Source: Prunella strophiata
Lineage: Eukaryota > Chordata > Aves > Passeriformes > Prunellidae
Assembly (NCBI GenBank): GCA_036583965.1
Contig: JAZBQD010000030.1
Span: forward strand, 54,313,551 to 54,377,550
Length of the DNA stretch: 64,000 nucleotides
Direction: 5' to 3'
Under the pieces are notes generated by a model that saw nothing but the letters and a program-made list of their open reading frames with translations, was not told where the DNA came from and did no database searches. Shown here in pieces: positions 1 to 14,400 of the stretch (position 1 is the first letter of the stretch; each line of letters starts with the position of its first letter). The translations under genes were made by a program, and so were the position numbers.

Positions 1-3000
1 CTGGAAGTATGGACTCCCTGCCTCAGCCTACGGCTTCATTCTTTTTCCAGCTGCCCACAAAAGTAAAGAACCAGTGTGAGAGTTTGAAGAAAGAATCCGC
101 TCAGAGGACTGAGTCTCAAGCAAAAGCTCCAGGTTGCAGACTCAGAAAGAAACTTCCTTTGGGGAAGGATCTGCTTCCAGGATTTGCTCGTCTCTTTTTC
201 CTTGGGCAAACAGTTCTTGAAGCAAACAACAGGGTTGCAGGTAGGTAGGGCCCCTTTGAACTGCCATCCGCTGAGGTGTGAAGGATGACTTTATGCTGTT
301 TCTCTATGCACTTTTTTTTTGTTGATGCTGTCTCCCACTTCTCTAAGTTGAGAGAGGGAAAGAGTGTGAACATTGTAAAGAAAAAGTGTTGGGGAGAGAG
401 AGAGGAGAAAAATGTTCTGGGCACTTGGAAAGAATGCCTCTGTGTAAGCTTCCTGTCCATGGGTCATATTTGTACTTCAGTTCTGTGAAGCACTAATGAC
501 GTTCTTGGTGTGACCCTTCTCTAGACAGGAAACTAAGTCAAGAGCAGAAACTGGTGGCTGGAGCCAAGATAAGGCCAGTGATTGTGTATGGTCCATAGCC
601 ACACAGTTTTCATCTCCTCCCTGTCTCTTTACACTCCTGCTAGGTTTCAGTGTGCAGTAAGGCAGAGATCATCAAGTGGGTTTGAAATCTGATGTGATTC
701 CCAGCACTGAAAAAGTTCCCCCGTTCTGAACACGTAAATATGTTTCTTCCTTTAGAGGAGCCTGTGGCTGCTGGGTTTGTAAAGTCCTGTTCTTTTGTCC
801 ATGTGAAGGAGATAGACTGGAATACTCTGATTAAGGGGATGTGCTGCTAACCCACACAATTAGCAATCCCTCAGACCCAGAGAAAGGGAATCAGCTCAGG
901 TAAATTCTGCCTTTCTCACTTCATGCTGTGCAGAGCAACAGCCTCTTCCTTGCAAACATCGGCAGCCCACAGTCAGACCTTTCTTTTTCCAGCTATGTCA
1001 TTGCTGGCATGGGAAGCTTATTCTAAATTCCTTTTTGATTTTTAGCAAAAGAAATCACTTGAAAACTTGCAATGAAATTCTAAGGAGATTTTACCAGTTC
1101 CTCTTTCGTGCTGAGTTGAAGTCATTTGGAACTATGTTACGTGCATTATTACTTTGGTGCATCTTGTGACTCTCTCTCCCTCTTCATTCCCTCCAAATTG
1201 CTTCAGGACACCTTCTAACCTTTATACTGCATCACAAGCCTTCAGCAGAAGATCTTATGTTGCTGGAAGATGACTGGGTTTGGATCTTGGCCTTCCCTAA
1301 GCAGGATCTCCTGGCAAAAAAATGGGATTGGGAAAGAAATGGCTCCTTTTTGCATCACACAGAACCACCCTAGAAATGGAGGCCTAGGCAGAAAATTACT
1401 TGTAATGCATAGTTCTTTAGGAAATGTATTTGGCCTCCCATGGTCCTTTTGTTATCTGTCATAGAGATATCCTTTATAAAATCTAAACCTGGCATCTTCC
1501 TATCTGAAGATCAAGTCAATAAATCCAAGATTAAGAGTTTACAGGTCTAATAATGTGGTTGGGTCTTGCTGTCCCTTGCATAGGAGATGCCACATGAATC
1601 TGTGAAACAGGGTTCTGCTGTGGTTCAGACTGTTATATTTGTAAAACCTTTTCTACTTATATTAACATTATTAGAAATAATATTAATAAAGGTTCTTGTG
1701 AAAATGGTATTTAGACTTCTACCTTGCTGGGTTTACTTAAAAATAAATTTTAGCCAAAATGTCACGATGGGCAATATGGGAAGTAGTGCATCTTTTGAGG
1801 TTTCCTGTGGCTATGTGTCACAAAAAAATGTGTTGGAACTGTTGAGAGCTATAAAAGTGGAAATCTTAGATTTTCTTTAAGACTGAGATGTTGTTTGTTA
1901 AAAAGCAGAAAGCTTTTAATTGTTCCCCCTAAGGGATTCTGTAGTCAAACTTAATTAAATGTCTCGCAAGATCTCAAATAAAAACCTTCTGTGTGGCGGT
2001 AGCGAGCAACACACACATGCCTGTGCACTTGTGTTGTTCTCACTATAGGAAATTAGTTTCAAAGAATAGGACTTAGTTCTAATGTTCAGATTAGGAAAGG
2101 GGAAAGTTTTGTTCTGAAGCTGAGTGTGAGAGAACAGGAGGGTGTACCAGACCCTCTGGCAGTAGGTGAAGAGCACTTACGTTTTTGTTTTCTGCTTCTG
2201 GCAGTTGAAGTAAACTAGCCAGATGCTTATACTTGAATCCATTTAATTTCTTAAATCAGTTGCCACAAAACATTGTTTTTTAACTAATGCCTAGATCTTT
2301 TGTTAAATTCACCAGCTTATTTAAATTATTCAATAGTTTTAACATAGCCCTGAGGCTACTGCTTCATGGCAGTTGTCACTTCTTACTATTCTGGAATGCA
2401 CTGCAGTCCTAGTACATTCTAAAAATAATTGTTCAGATGGTGCTGTTTAAGTACATACTTATGTAGTGAGCCATTTTCACTGGACTTTCTGAAATTGGCT
2501 TTCTGTTGGATGACTTTTTAATATCTTATTTTGCTGTGATTATCAAACTTGTTTGTCTTGGTGCTTATGTGATTGAGTAAAGAGCTGAATTTATAACCTG
2601 GTATTTTTAGAGAACTGATAGTCACATGTCTGTGTTAAGCTATGCAAGCACAGTAACACTTGTTAACTTTGAAGTTTAAAAAGAAATCAGTTTAATGTAT
2701 CAAATTCAATCCTATTATAATATGTGGAAATATGTATGTGATGAACTTAAAATTGAGTAGTTGTTACAGATATAGACATGAATTGTGTACTGAACAGAAG
2801 TAATCTAGACATCAATAGCTGAAGATCTGTGGGTCTCAGAAATGAATTCTAACATCTGTGACTAGAGTTTTGTGCCAGAAGTGCTTGTAGTTGAAAATAC
2901 CTGTTTTTCAAATTTCTAGTCCATTTAAGGACTGATATCCTTTGTGCCTTAATAGGTATACTTACACTTGCCTCAGCCACAGTTTTTGGTCATATTGTTC

Positions 3001-6000
3001 TGTAGTAGGTAAATTTAGGATTGTCAAATACTTACGAAACAGGCACTGAGAACTGTTTATGTTACTGTCTCAGTTCTTAAAATGGCTTTACTCCTCCCCA
3101 TCACAATTAGGAAACAAAACCACCAACACAAATGCAAAAACCAAACTAAAAAACCGGTTGCAATTCTGCAGTCAGTATTTTGATACTTGTCTATCACCGT
3201 TGTGTTAGCATGTTTCTGTCATGCTCTGAGTTTTACAGTTGGAATCCTGGGTTCTTGATACATCATTAGAACAATAACTTCTTCCTTTGTGTTATTAAAT
3301 AATAAAGATACCTGAAACAGTTTTCTTCTTGTTTATATTGTACTTGCCATAAGTGTATGTATTGAGTGACTCTTCTGACAAACTCTGAAATGCTAGGAAA
3401 TGTGGAAAATCACTTTATGATTTCAGAGGTTTTTAAAGCCTGGTACTAACAGAATTTCAAAAAACAGGCATATGATATTCCTCTTTTTTCCCTTTCTGTT
3501 CTCTTAAAGATTTCTTTGAGCATTTGAGCTACCTAATAGCTCAAATACCTACACTTAACATAATTCTATGTCTTCTTGACCATTTACCAGCTCCTCCTAA
3601 TTGTTTCATAGCCAGTTAATAAAATCCTGGCTTTTGACACTGTTTTTCCTGTCCCAGAAGAGCTGTCTTGTTTAACTTGAAAGTTTTGCTTTCTTCTTTT
3701 CACCTTCTGTCCACCCTCTGTGGCTTGTGCTGCAGCTCTTTCTCTATTACAGGATGCTTTGAGGAAATACCCTGTAAAGATCAGGAAATTTGGGGGGAAA
3801 TTCTTGCTGATGTTGCTACTTCAGCCAGAGCTAAACTTGTCATTTGTGTGAGAGATGCTTTGTCAGTTTAGTTTCAGGAAGGGAGATGTATCAAAAAGTG
3901 TTATTTTTGTAAACCAGAAAATTATTTTGATTTTATAAACAAAGTGGGACTAAAGAGCATAGGTTGTGGGGTGTTTATGTCCCCTTGCTTTACACTGAGG
4001 AGGTGGGTAACAAAACATGAACACTTTCATGTGATTTTTTGAAAGACAGATTTGTTCCTTCAGCAGTGGTGTTCTTTAAGTTGGATTTCATTCTGTCAGT
4101 CCCGTTTGCAGGATGTGGGGATTTGAGCAGGTAATAGTGTCTAAAATATTTTTCAGATCTTTTTTTTAATTGAGGAAAGTAGGCTCATACCTACATGTTC
4201 ATCAGACATGAAAGCATCCCTGAGTCTTGAAAGAATGAATGTGATTTGGGGGTAAGTTTAGAAAAAGTGTTTTTAACTGAAGGCTGGAAAAAGACATTTT
4301 CTGAAAGCAGTGGTGACTAATGGTTGAACCATTCCAGTTTTGTTTGTTGCATGGACTTTGAGAAGAATTGGCGGCTGCACAGCTCCTAGGACAGGTCCGT
4401 AAGTTGATGTCAGCAACATGAGGTGAGTTGTGGGTTGATGCAGGAATTACTGTGTTTTGCTATTTAACTTGGGTTGTCAGTTTAAAGACCATATTAAGTT
4501 TGTGATTCTTTTGCTGGTGACAGTGACACTTCCCTGATCACTTGCTAATTTTTTTTAAAGAATATAAATTTACTGCTCTCCTGAACTGTTCTGTATTGTA
4601 TTGTTTCGTTTCCTTGGTTGCTCTCACATGAGTGGCTTTGCTTTCTCCCCAGTAGAAAGTGACATTTCTTGTTTTTTCCATGTACTGAAGAAGTAGAGGT
4701 CAGGAAAATGTGTGGGTTTTAGCTTGGTGTTAAAAAACAGTAAGTGAAGAAATTGTACCTTGCACAGATGGGTGTCACTTTCATGGGGGCAAGATAATAT
4801 TTTATCTTGAGAGAGGGTTGTAGGAGGTTGCACAGTTAAGGAGGCGTGTGGCTTTTGGTGGTTTTCTTCTGGGTAACTACTTCAACCATTGTAACCATAC
4901 CAGTATCTGACCTCCTCTTGCCAGATTCAGGTTAAGATATCACCTGTAATTCTGAAGAAAATAACCTTTAAATAAATAACAACTTGTATAGTTATAAATG
5001 GATTTCATGAGATCATAATTGGCTTTCAAAGATGGAAATGTGATTTATATAGATTTTCCCAAGCTCTAACTTTGTCCTGACTTAAACTGAAGTTTCATCA
5101 TTGGATGGAATTACTTTAGAGCTCACATTAAAGTGTCCTTATCCATTTGAATGTTTCAGAGGAATTTCCACATACCTGCTGCTGATGTGTTTAGAACTTT
5201 TCGGAACAGTAAAATTTGAACTATTTTTTAAAATGGTTTCCTGGTCGCTGGTAGCACTTTGTATTAGATGAGAAAGCATGAGAAATTGATTTGCAGAATC
5301 TTTATGTGCATATATAAACAATGGAGAGATGAAATCAGACGGAAGTATGTAAGAGTAAATGAAGAACAGCTGACATCAGCACAGCTGCTATGTACAGATG
5401 GAATGTTCCTGGGTGACTTCAGGATTACAGTGAAATTGAGGCTTAGTTGGATACTGGAACAGCACAGGAGCTGGACTTACAAGTAGCTAGCTAATGTAGG
5501 AACTCGCCCTTAACAGGCACTAGACTTGACAGAAAATCACTTGAAGCAGCTAAGTCTTTTCCCCCTATAAGTAATGATGGAAAAGTCTGGACTCATAGAT
5601 TTATAGCTTGTGTGGTTAGGTTCTCTGGTGCATAATAGAGTGTAAGTGCTGATTTGAAGCTTTATTATGCCTTGGGCACTAATTGTGTTTATCACCTAGT
5701 GGTGTCTGAAACCTGAGTTAATGCTGCAGCTTTTTTTAAGGGGAAGAAAGAAGGGACAAGTTAGAAGGGCTTCTGGACTTGTACACTTATTCTTATGTAA
5801 CTTTTTAAAACCTTTTATATCTTTGGCAGCTGCAACACTTGCAGCTGCTTGAAATTAGGAACAGGTTAAAAAACTTAAAAGAATATAGGAGTAAGGATAT
5901 TCAAGGAAAGGACTTACATTAGTTTCTTTCCTAATAAATTAAGAGTGGTGATAAAAACAAGAATATGCTATACATCAAAAGCAAGTATCTGTTCCCTTGT

Positions 6001-9000
6001 ATTAGTGCTAAATTTTATAATAAATTTTTAGCTATTCTTCCCTATGGTTGCATCTGTTCTGGAGATTTCTCCCATTTATCCCTTTTCAATGAGTACACTA
6101 GTCAGGTCTTTGAAACTTCCTTTTTAACTAGCTCAGAACCGTTGGATTTTTTAATAAAGCAGCTTGCAAATGAGAGCAATAAACAGTAATGCTACATTTG
6201 TTCAGAGGATAAAAACTTATGTTCCCATGTCAGTCTTCACATCATTCTCCAGTAAGACATGCTACTTGGAAGACCTGACTGTATCTTCAGTGCTAGCAGT
6301 CAAACCAGTGCTTCCAGTGTGGCAGTACTGAAGCTACAGGGCATTTTGCTTGTCTCTCCAGGCAACATGAACACCCAAATTCCTGCTTATAGTTGAACTC
6401 AAGTTACTGTTTCAGATGGATTTTTCTGCCTCCTTCAAAGACTTTTGAAAAACTGCAATTTTGTTGACAGTGTAATAATGATACAAAAGGCTATCTGTGC
6501 TCCTTGCTCATTCTATGCAAATTTGCCAGTTCAACATTTTTCTTCAGGCTTTAGCACCACGTATGAATGGATGAGATAAATCTCAGATCTTTGCTTGCCA
6601 TTGCTCTCAAGTAGTGAATGGTTTGTATTGCCACATTTTGTCACCCTGAACTGCCATCTGTTTTGTGTCCCTCCTTAAGCGCCTGCTGTTTCAAAATCTG
6701 GCCTGCTTTTTTGAATCTGTGTACATGTTTTCTAAAGAAATTCTCCTTTCTGCCATTCTGTAAATACCAAAGTATATGCAAGATGGTATGGCTTTACTAG
6801 CTGTTCCTGTTTGGTTCTTAGCACAGAATGCAGAATTAGATTTGAGATGTTTGAGAACCACATTGTGTAACCTTTGGTTTAGTCAGTAGTCTCATCAGTT
6901 TGATTGACCTGTGAGATTCACTTATTCTCAGGTCACTACTTTTTAGAACTTTATGTAGAATTCACTGGAATAAATCATGTAGTGACTGACTTTCTGTGAG
7001 GCAAGTATTCTTGTTGCCTGAAGGATTTTTTTTTTCTGCACTACCTAAAAGAAAATACAATAAAACTGCTAAAGCCGTGTGTTTATTCCCCCCTTCTTTT
7101 ATTTACCCCTCCAGTGAAGAGGGGAGCTCCTGTGTGTGCTCATTAATTTCTGACACAATTAAGAAATTTATTTACTTAGCAAACTCCATCCACCATTTGG
7201 AGAATCTGTGCAGGTTAGAGAAGCCTGGAAAATTCATTGCTTTCAATATGATCCATTAGTTAACTTACAAAGTACATTAATATTAATAAAGCCTCACCCT
7301 GTATCAAAATACAGGAATTTACCTTTCAACCTAAAATTACAGTGACTGTAATGTGATTTAAATGCTGTTTCCACCTACTCTCTCAAACCTGAACTTCAGC
7401 TTAGTCTGTGTAAAATTCAGGGTGTAATTATTTTCTCCTTTTTCTCTCCATGCCAGGAAGGAGACTGCTTATTACATGAGACCATTGGATGGTGTTTCAG
7501 TACAAACATAACTAATTTGTTTTATAAGGCAAGGGATTTTATTTACCCCCCAAATGAATATCAATTTCTCGTTTGCACCTTAAGTTAAAGATTGTTCTCT
7601 CAAAATTCTGACTTAAACATAGTCTGTCATACAAGGATTTTGCAATGGCAGAAATCCCCCTAAGGCAGAGTTCTGGGACCTGTAGTATAAAGTATGGTGT
7701 AATATGTGATACAATATCTCTTCTTTACCACAAAAATAATTACCTTCAGAGACTGAGGACTGTACCCTGTTGGGTTTTTTCCCTCACAGTTTGAGGTGTT
7801 TTAGAAAGGAATAATTTGTAGCTGTGAACGGTGTGAAGCTTTGTTAGTGAAGACCACCATTTTTTAATAAGCCCTCTGCCCTTGTTGCCTAGTTACTGTC
7901 TTACTTAGCACACAGACTTTTTTTTTTTTTTTGACTATGTTTGTAGTAGTGTCTTCTTCATCTGAAGACAGTAGAAATTTTTTTTTGTGTTAAGTATTTG
8001 AATGTTTATATGTTGTTTTTTTACTGTGCTGTTAGTGACAGCTTCACCTGTGTGTGTGTGAGAGCCTTTTGCTAAATGAAAGCATTCTTACAGATATGGG
8101 AACTAGGTATATATTTTTAGTGTTTTTTTAATAAACATTGTGCTCTTGTATATAAAAATGGTCAATTAATACAGATATCTTATTAAAGAACTGCTTCATG
8201 GCACTAGGCATTCATACTGACCTTTAAAATGAAAGCTAAACCCCAAATAAGCTCAAACTAAAGCAACTAACATGACTGCCTGCAAAAAAAACCACACTAA
8301 GATAATGAGTTCTGTGAGTATTCTGGGAGAAGCAATTCCAGTAAGGAGGTTGGGTTAAAGATGCAGTTGATTACTTTTAAAGGGAGGTCATTTAGCAAGA
8401 GAGGATATTGCTTTCTTCAGCTCCAAACCCATTAGTTTTGGTATCTTTTTAAGTGCTTAGTAAATTTAAAAAATGAATTTGTGTCAACTCCAAGCTCCTG
8501 CAGCTTGTAAGAGTAAGTTGGAGTGTTGGATCTATTTTGACTGTGGAAACGGGATTGTATTTCTGTATATAAACAGATCCATAGCTATGTCTATTTCTAT
8601 AGCTAAATAGAGCAAGTTGGTGTGGAGTATAATTTTTGTAAACAGCTTTGGGAATTTAGAATTTCTATTTCTTCCATTTGATTTTAAAAACTATCAAACC
8701 CAGCCTCTAATAATTAAGTACTAAGAGCTTTAAAATAACTTTCCCTCAGCTTTTCAAAGCATTGTTATTATACTACAATTACCTAGTTTTTGATGATTCA
8801 GCACTAATGTATAATCAAAGGGGTTTGTCCCCACGAGGAGCAGTGATCACCCTCTGCAGCAGTGGTGTTCCTCTGTCACTAGATAGGGCTGTCAAAGCAT
8901 TTTTTTTGCCATCTGTTACTCCTATGTGCTGCTTTTTTGACTTGACCTGAATGTTCTTGGCCTGTAAGGGCGGTGAGGTTTAAATGCTGAGCACAGACTG

Positions 9001-9779
9001 ATTAACAAGGCATTAAGTCAGTTAATTCTTTCATTTTTAAATAAAGTATTAACGTGGTTTTGGTGGCCACTGATGTGCATTACAAGTTAAACAGATAGCT
9101 TATATAAGCAGTGTGGATTTCTAAACCATTTGAAGTTTTTGGTGGTTTTAGTTCTCAGTCTTAAACTGTGGAGTTCACAGAAATTAAGTTGCTGAATTTG
9201 CTTGCTCATGGTAGCTGTTGCAGTATTGAACAACAGGTATGTTACTAACTTGTTTAAAGAGGAAGGTTTTAAATGAGTTTGTGTAAGCCTTGTTCTGTAA
9301 ATGTGGTTTTTAGAAGGGATTTTCCTGTTTTATAAAGCAGCTCTAGACTTACTAGGGCAAGAGGTGGCTTTGCCACTCCTGTGGCTTAGTACCTGAGTAC
9401 TAGTTCAGTGAAACTTGAAATAAAGTGGGCTAGGGCTTGAGGAAGATGGGAATCATGTCCTCTAGATGGTACTGAAATAACATGACCTACAACCTAATTT
9501 TTCCATGCTTTCTAAACTTCAGATATGGTGGACTTTGAGTATTTCTCAGTTACCACCATAATGTATAAGATTAAAACCTAAAGCCCCACTGGAGGGGAAA
9601 ATAAATTTAAATCCTTATGCTTTAGAAGTAGTTTCAAATGCTGAAGAGCTTGAACTAAAGATTTCTGTTTTGAGAAGGTGCTTTTTAGTCCTGAGGCCAT
9701 CTGTAAAAAGATTCTTCATAAAAAGATCTTACATTCACCTAATAATTCAATAGAATTCATTAATACCACTCTTAATTTC
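1..9779. other. AT-rich noncoding DNA, presumed long-isoform intron
   Basis: No open frame above 100 codons resembles a protein, and no pair of splice signals frames a convincing exon. Visible content is unremarkable: a 15-nt T run at 7918-7932, a short GT run near 8051, and scattered A/T-rich tracts. I see no recognisable transposable element here, though old, heavily diverged copies cannot be excluded by eye. Confidence 0.6.
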
Positions 9780-9832
9780 ATGGAACTGTAGAATATTCCA
9801 AGTAGGAGGTGACCTACAAGGATCATTGAGTG
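9780..9832 (-). mobile_element. CR1 LINE 3'-end fragment, minus strand
   Basis: The + strand reads GGAACTGTAGAATATTCCA, AGTAGGAGGTGACCTACAAG, GATCATTGAGTG. This is the diverged reverse complement of the CR1 3' tail, whose consensus has AGAAT, GGTTGGAAGGGACCT, CAAGGATCAT. CR1 is the dominant avian LINE and is usually 5'-truncated, as here. Confidence 0.7.
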
Positions 9833-12800
9833 CTCTGTGGGGAAGACATAAGAATTCTGTATGGCTTTAACAGAGGACCTGTTACTGCAGGGCAGTCTTC
9901 TTGAGAGGTGGCTGCTGAATTTTTGTGGAGTTGTTGTGGTGCTTATGGATAGACAGGTACTATCCAACACTGTTACCAACTTGTAGCATCTTAATCTCTT
10001 AGGACTCGTTTTGATTTATGCTGTTGTGAGTTGATGTGCCTTTGAAGGATATGCTGGCATTCCTAGCTGACATAGTCACCTCTTGTATGTCTTGCACATT
10101 ATGGGGTACCTTCTGACTCTAAACATGTGCTTAATTAGTGTTGCTGTTGGTTGCTTGAAAGGATGGCAGTGCAGAGGGACAGTGCTTTTCCCCCAAATGC
10201 TGTGTTGAACAGTCCTAGTTGTGCTGTTAACTGGGTCTGTTCTGAAATCTCTGGGGCATATTAACAGGTTTTGGATTATACGAAACCTCTTTGTTACAAC
10301 ATGTTAGAATAGATGTTGTAGTTGGGGCATGTATAGGGAGAAGACACTCAGGAGAGGCTAAAAGTTCCTGGGAACTCTTAACAATTGTGTAAGACTTCAT
10401 ACAATAAACACAAGTACTCCAGGTTTATTTTGGCACCCTCTCCAGCTGTGTATCTTTTGTGTGAAAGGCCAGTTAGTCATGTTTCTGGATGCCAGAATAA
10501 GATAGAGGAGTTTATTGCTTGCAGATGGTGCTTCACATGCAGAAATAAATGATTTCTGCTTATGCAGATGCGTGACAGTTACACAGCTTGGTTGTAACTT
10601 TTGAATTGTGCTAACACACATCTGAGGCTGGAGTTCTTGGGTTTGACCAGCTCTTTTTCTAAGGCTTATTTTGCTGTTATGTAGACCTACTGAAAGTTCT
10701 TAACAGGTTAGTTGTTACAACAAAGGAATCACAATTTACTGAAGAAATCTACTGCTGTCATGCCGACGGCCTTTTAAAGTAGGATTGAAAGTGTAAGTCA
10801 ATACAGGAAATGGCCTCTGAGCCATAAAGCCTTTTTTTCCTTGCGTCATACATATACTTTGAACCAAGTACCATACTCATGATTTTACATGAAAGGCAGA
10901 GTCTGCACAAAGAGTAATTAAAATAATATTGATGTAACAGACTCTTGGTGGTCAGTCATTTCCTCTGTAATCTGAGTGCTGAAATCTCAGCAGTTTGAAA
11001 ATTTTAAAGTTTGTGTTTCTCTGATCACCATCATCACAGAAATTGATAACATTCTCTTTTTTCAGTAATATTTCCCTCTGAGGATTTTAGGCCATGCATA
11101 ACTATGGCATCTATCTAAAGACAATTTCATGAAAGGCCTCTTCTCATGCCTTCATGTTATTATGGTGATACTCAAGTTTCAGCGTAATTGGATGTGTCAG
11201 GACTTTAGCATTAATTTTGGTCCAACTTACTGTTTTGATAATGGCATTAAACTCGTACAAATTTGATGCTATCACATTCAAATTCTAAAGGTATCATAGT
11301 CTATCAGTATGTGAGTAGTTCTCCATTGACACTGATGGTGGGAGCTTTGTTTCCATTCTCTTGTGCCGTTATATTCAAATATAATGTAGGTTTATGATAG
11401 GATTTAGAAACCCATGACTGTTAATCCGAGTAAGCGTATATAATGTACTTAAAAGCTTCTGTCTGTCTTGTATCACTTCCTTCTGACTCTCCCTGGGAGA
11501 AAGATTCAAACATTCAAAGAAGTAGTCTCTAGAATATCTTATATTTTTACCTGGAAATAGAATTGATGTGAGGTGCATTATCCACAGAGACTTTCAGTCT
11601 GTTTGATACCAGGTAATGCCATTATATACATATTAAATGTGTATTGTTTTATAAAAGTATTTAACCTGAAAAAACTATTATTCTGCTTGGAATGTGTTTT
11701 TGTTAATGAGCAGTGCATGTTAAGTAGACATTGTAGGGCTGGAGAGGGAGGGAGTTGTCCTTTCTCTTCAGTCTTACTCTTTCTACTTCCAATTCTTGCT
11801 GATAGCCAAAATTTTAAGAGCATTGCCCTGGAAGTTTTTTTGTTTTTAAAAGGGTAGCAGTAATATTCTGTTTTAGCAGCCCTGCCACTTCCACTTGGTG
11901 GGTAGGACATTGTTCTTGTCACTTCTTCCTCCCTCTGCCCCAGCTGTTGTAGTGTTGACTTTGCAAGCAAACTGAAACTTCCTCTCTCATGTTTAATATA
12001 GAAAAGAGATTCTCTGTCCAAGGACCTTCCCAAACTGTGCTAAGAGGTCAATGTTTTTGCAAAAGCAGCTTAAATCTGTTATCTTATCCTCTTGTGTGAG
12101 GTTTTTTGTGCTTATGTCTGTGTTAGCTTTAGGCTGCAAACAGTGATGCCACAGCTTCCCTGGTAATAGTACAGGTGGGAAATTAATAATCATGAGGGGA
12201 AGATCAAACCAAAAAATAAGGCAGTTGGGAATGTCTGGTATAACCTAAGCATATGGCTGTGTGGGTGGCCATAGACTTTTTGGAGCTCTATGTTTAGAAA
12301 ACCTGCCTAACTAATATTTGGATGATTCTCTAGCTAGTAGAGCATTCAATTCCAGACATTTGGTAATCAGAATTTGTGTAGTCATGCCCACCACTCCAAA
12401 TTCCTGTCATTCATATGTCTATTTTAATGTCTCTTGTGGAGTAGTTGTGAAATTACCCACTGTTTTGACCTGACAAATGGGAATATGTGAGCTCCTCCTG
12501 CTGCTGTTCAGCTGGTGTATGGCTGCTTACACCACTGAAGTGAGATCATGCTTCTGCATGGAAGAATGGGGCATGTAAAACTATATGCTGACTCTTGCTG
12601 TGTGTTTGACCTTTCCATAGCAGTGATGGGGTTTTCAGCTCATCACTGCAGTGTTGAGAGTGTTTTGTTTATTCAGTCAGATTTTCAGAGCCCCTCACTG
12701 AAGTTCAGCCTTTACAAACTTGCTCCCATACAAAAGCCTGTTTTGCTCGCCCTTAGTGGACTTGTCCAGCCATGCTTTCTCCCTCAGCTTGTCTGGCCAA

Positions 12801-14400
12801 GCTTATTGTTCCCTCAGAATGTGAATTTCTGTAGAATGTTTTGCACAAGGCAGTGAGCCATTTAACAGTGAGACTTGGGAAACGGGGTGTTAAAAGTTAT
12901 CAGTAATAGTAGCTCTTACTGCTAGGTTATACATTATGTCATTGAGATCAAACAGTTTGGAAATAGTGAGGATTCAAATAAAACATGTGCTTTTCAGAGA
13001 AAATGGAAAGCAAGAAGGATCTGAAAGAGCTATCACCCCATGTACTGGTGAAGGAGAGCACACTTTTACTGGAGAAGGCAGTATATAGGAGGTAGAGGAA
13101 GAAGGACAGCTTTTTACTCGTAACATAAAAACCCAGCCCTGCTTCCTCTTTGTCTGTTCCTGTTCCATTTTCTAATGAATTCTTTTTCTTCTGACTCTTT
13201 TTCTGTACATGAACAGATTTGCATTTTGCAGCTACTGTAACCACTAGGTAAGAAGTGATGAGTTCTCTCACCTTCTAAGCATAAAATGATGTTTCATGAA
13301 TTCCAGATGATGTCTGCAGTTCTAGTTCTGCCTTGCTGAGCTGCTGTCTAATTAAAACTTCAGCTTTCCTCTTAACTCCTATACAACCCTAAACCTCCCA
13401 TAGTTTTTAATCTCTTTACAGTTCAAATTTCTTAAATACTAGTGCTGAATGAGTTTTTGTCATCCAGTGATTTGGATAATTTATCAAAAGTTTTAATAAA
13501 CCTGTTCAGTGTTAGTTAGGTTTGTAATTCTGTGAATTGTGAACTAAAAGAGCTGAAAGTCATTTATTTGCTGATAGACAGTGCTATGCAAATACTGTAT
13601 GGTAGATCATCCAGTTGCTTAGCAATAACATTAACAGTCATGAGTGTTTATAAAGCAAATATAATACGATATGGTCAACAAGGTATGTGGTGCTTTTTGT
13701 ATTACTTAAGTGTCCTGATAACTGTTGGAAAACGTTTATTAGGATTACACATGAGCCAGCACCTGACGCTTAAGAGCAACAACTTGAATAAGTAAATCTG
13801 ATAAATTATACACCTGTGTTTTTTAATCTAAACCACCACAACTTGAAACAAGTGGTGAACATGATGATTTTCCAAATACGCTAGCTTTGAACTTTGAAAT
13901 GTTATTTTCATGGCTTTGATAAATACTCTTGTAATGGCTTTGGATGTTCAGCCTGGAAATACTAAGGGTGATAGGTTATGTGATTAAAAGGCTTGTCTCC
14001 GTGTGCACAGCAAAGCCCTGAGGCACAGCAGCGGACGGGGGAGCCTGGTAACCTCGTCAGAAAAATGAGCCCCCTGACCTGGCTCCTGCCAGGGCTGTCA
14101 CTGGAGATTATCAGCCCTTGGGGACCTGGGTGGCAGACACTAGAGTTAACGGAGGTTAGCTTGCAGACTGGAAGCGGGTGGATGCAGGTAAGAACATTTT
14201 GGAATCGTACCCAGCTCAGAATGGGATGTTTAGGGGAAGGGACAAGGTTGGGGAAAGGAGGGATTGGTGACTTTGTGGGGAATGCATCAGTGGGTAAAAT
14301 AGAAGAGCAAAGGGAAGCTGATTGTGTGTAAGCAGGTGCCTGGTCAGGATGTTTGTGAGGCCATGCCCTGGCCTCATCAGTGCAGTCTCATTAAACTAAT
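9833..14400. other. Noncoding stretch, no gene seen
   Basis: AT-rich sequence with several open frames of 60-150 codons on both strands that lack family similarity, splice context or a GC shift. The longest (minus strand, 11578-12033) overlaps another frame on the opposite strand and has no recognisable motif. From about 13990 the G+C content rises toward the next block. Confidence 0.55.

Noticed and set aside
11578..12033. 151-codon minus-strand frame
   Set aside because: It overlaps another frame on the + strand and is rich in Lys/Ser/Arg without a domain; likely chance.
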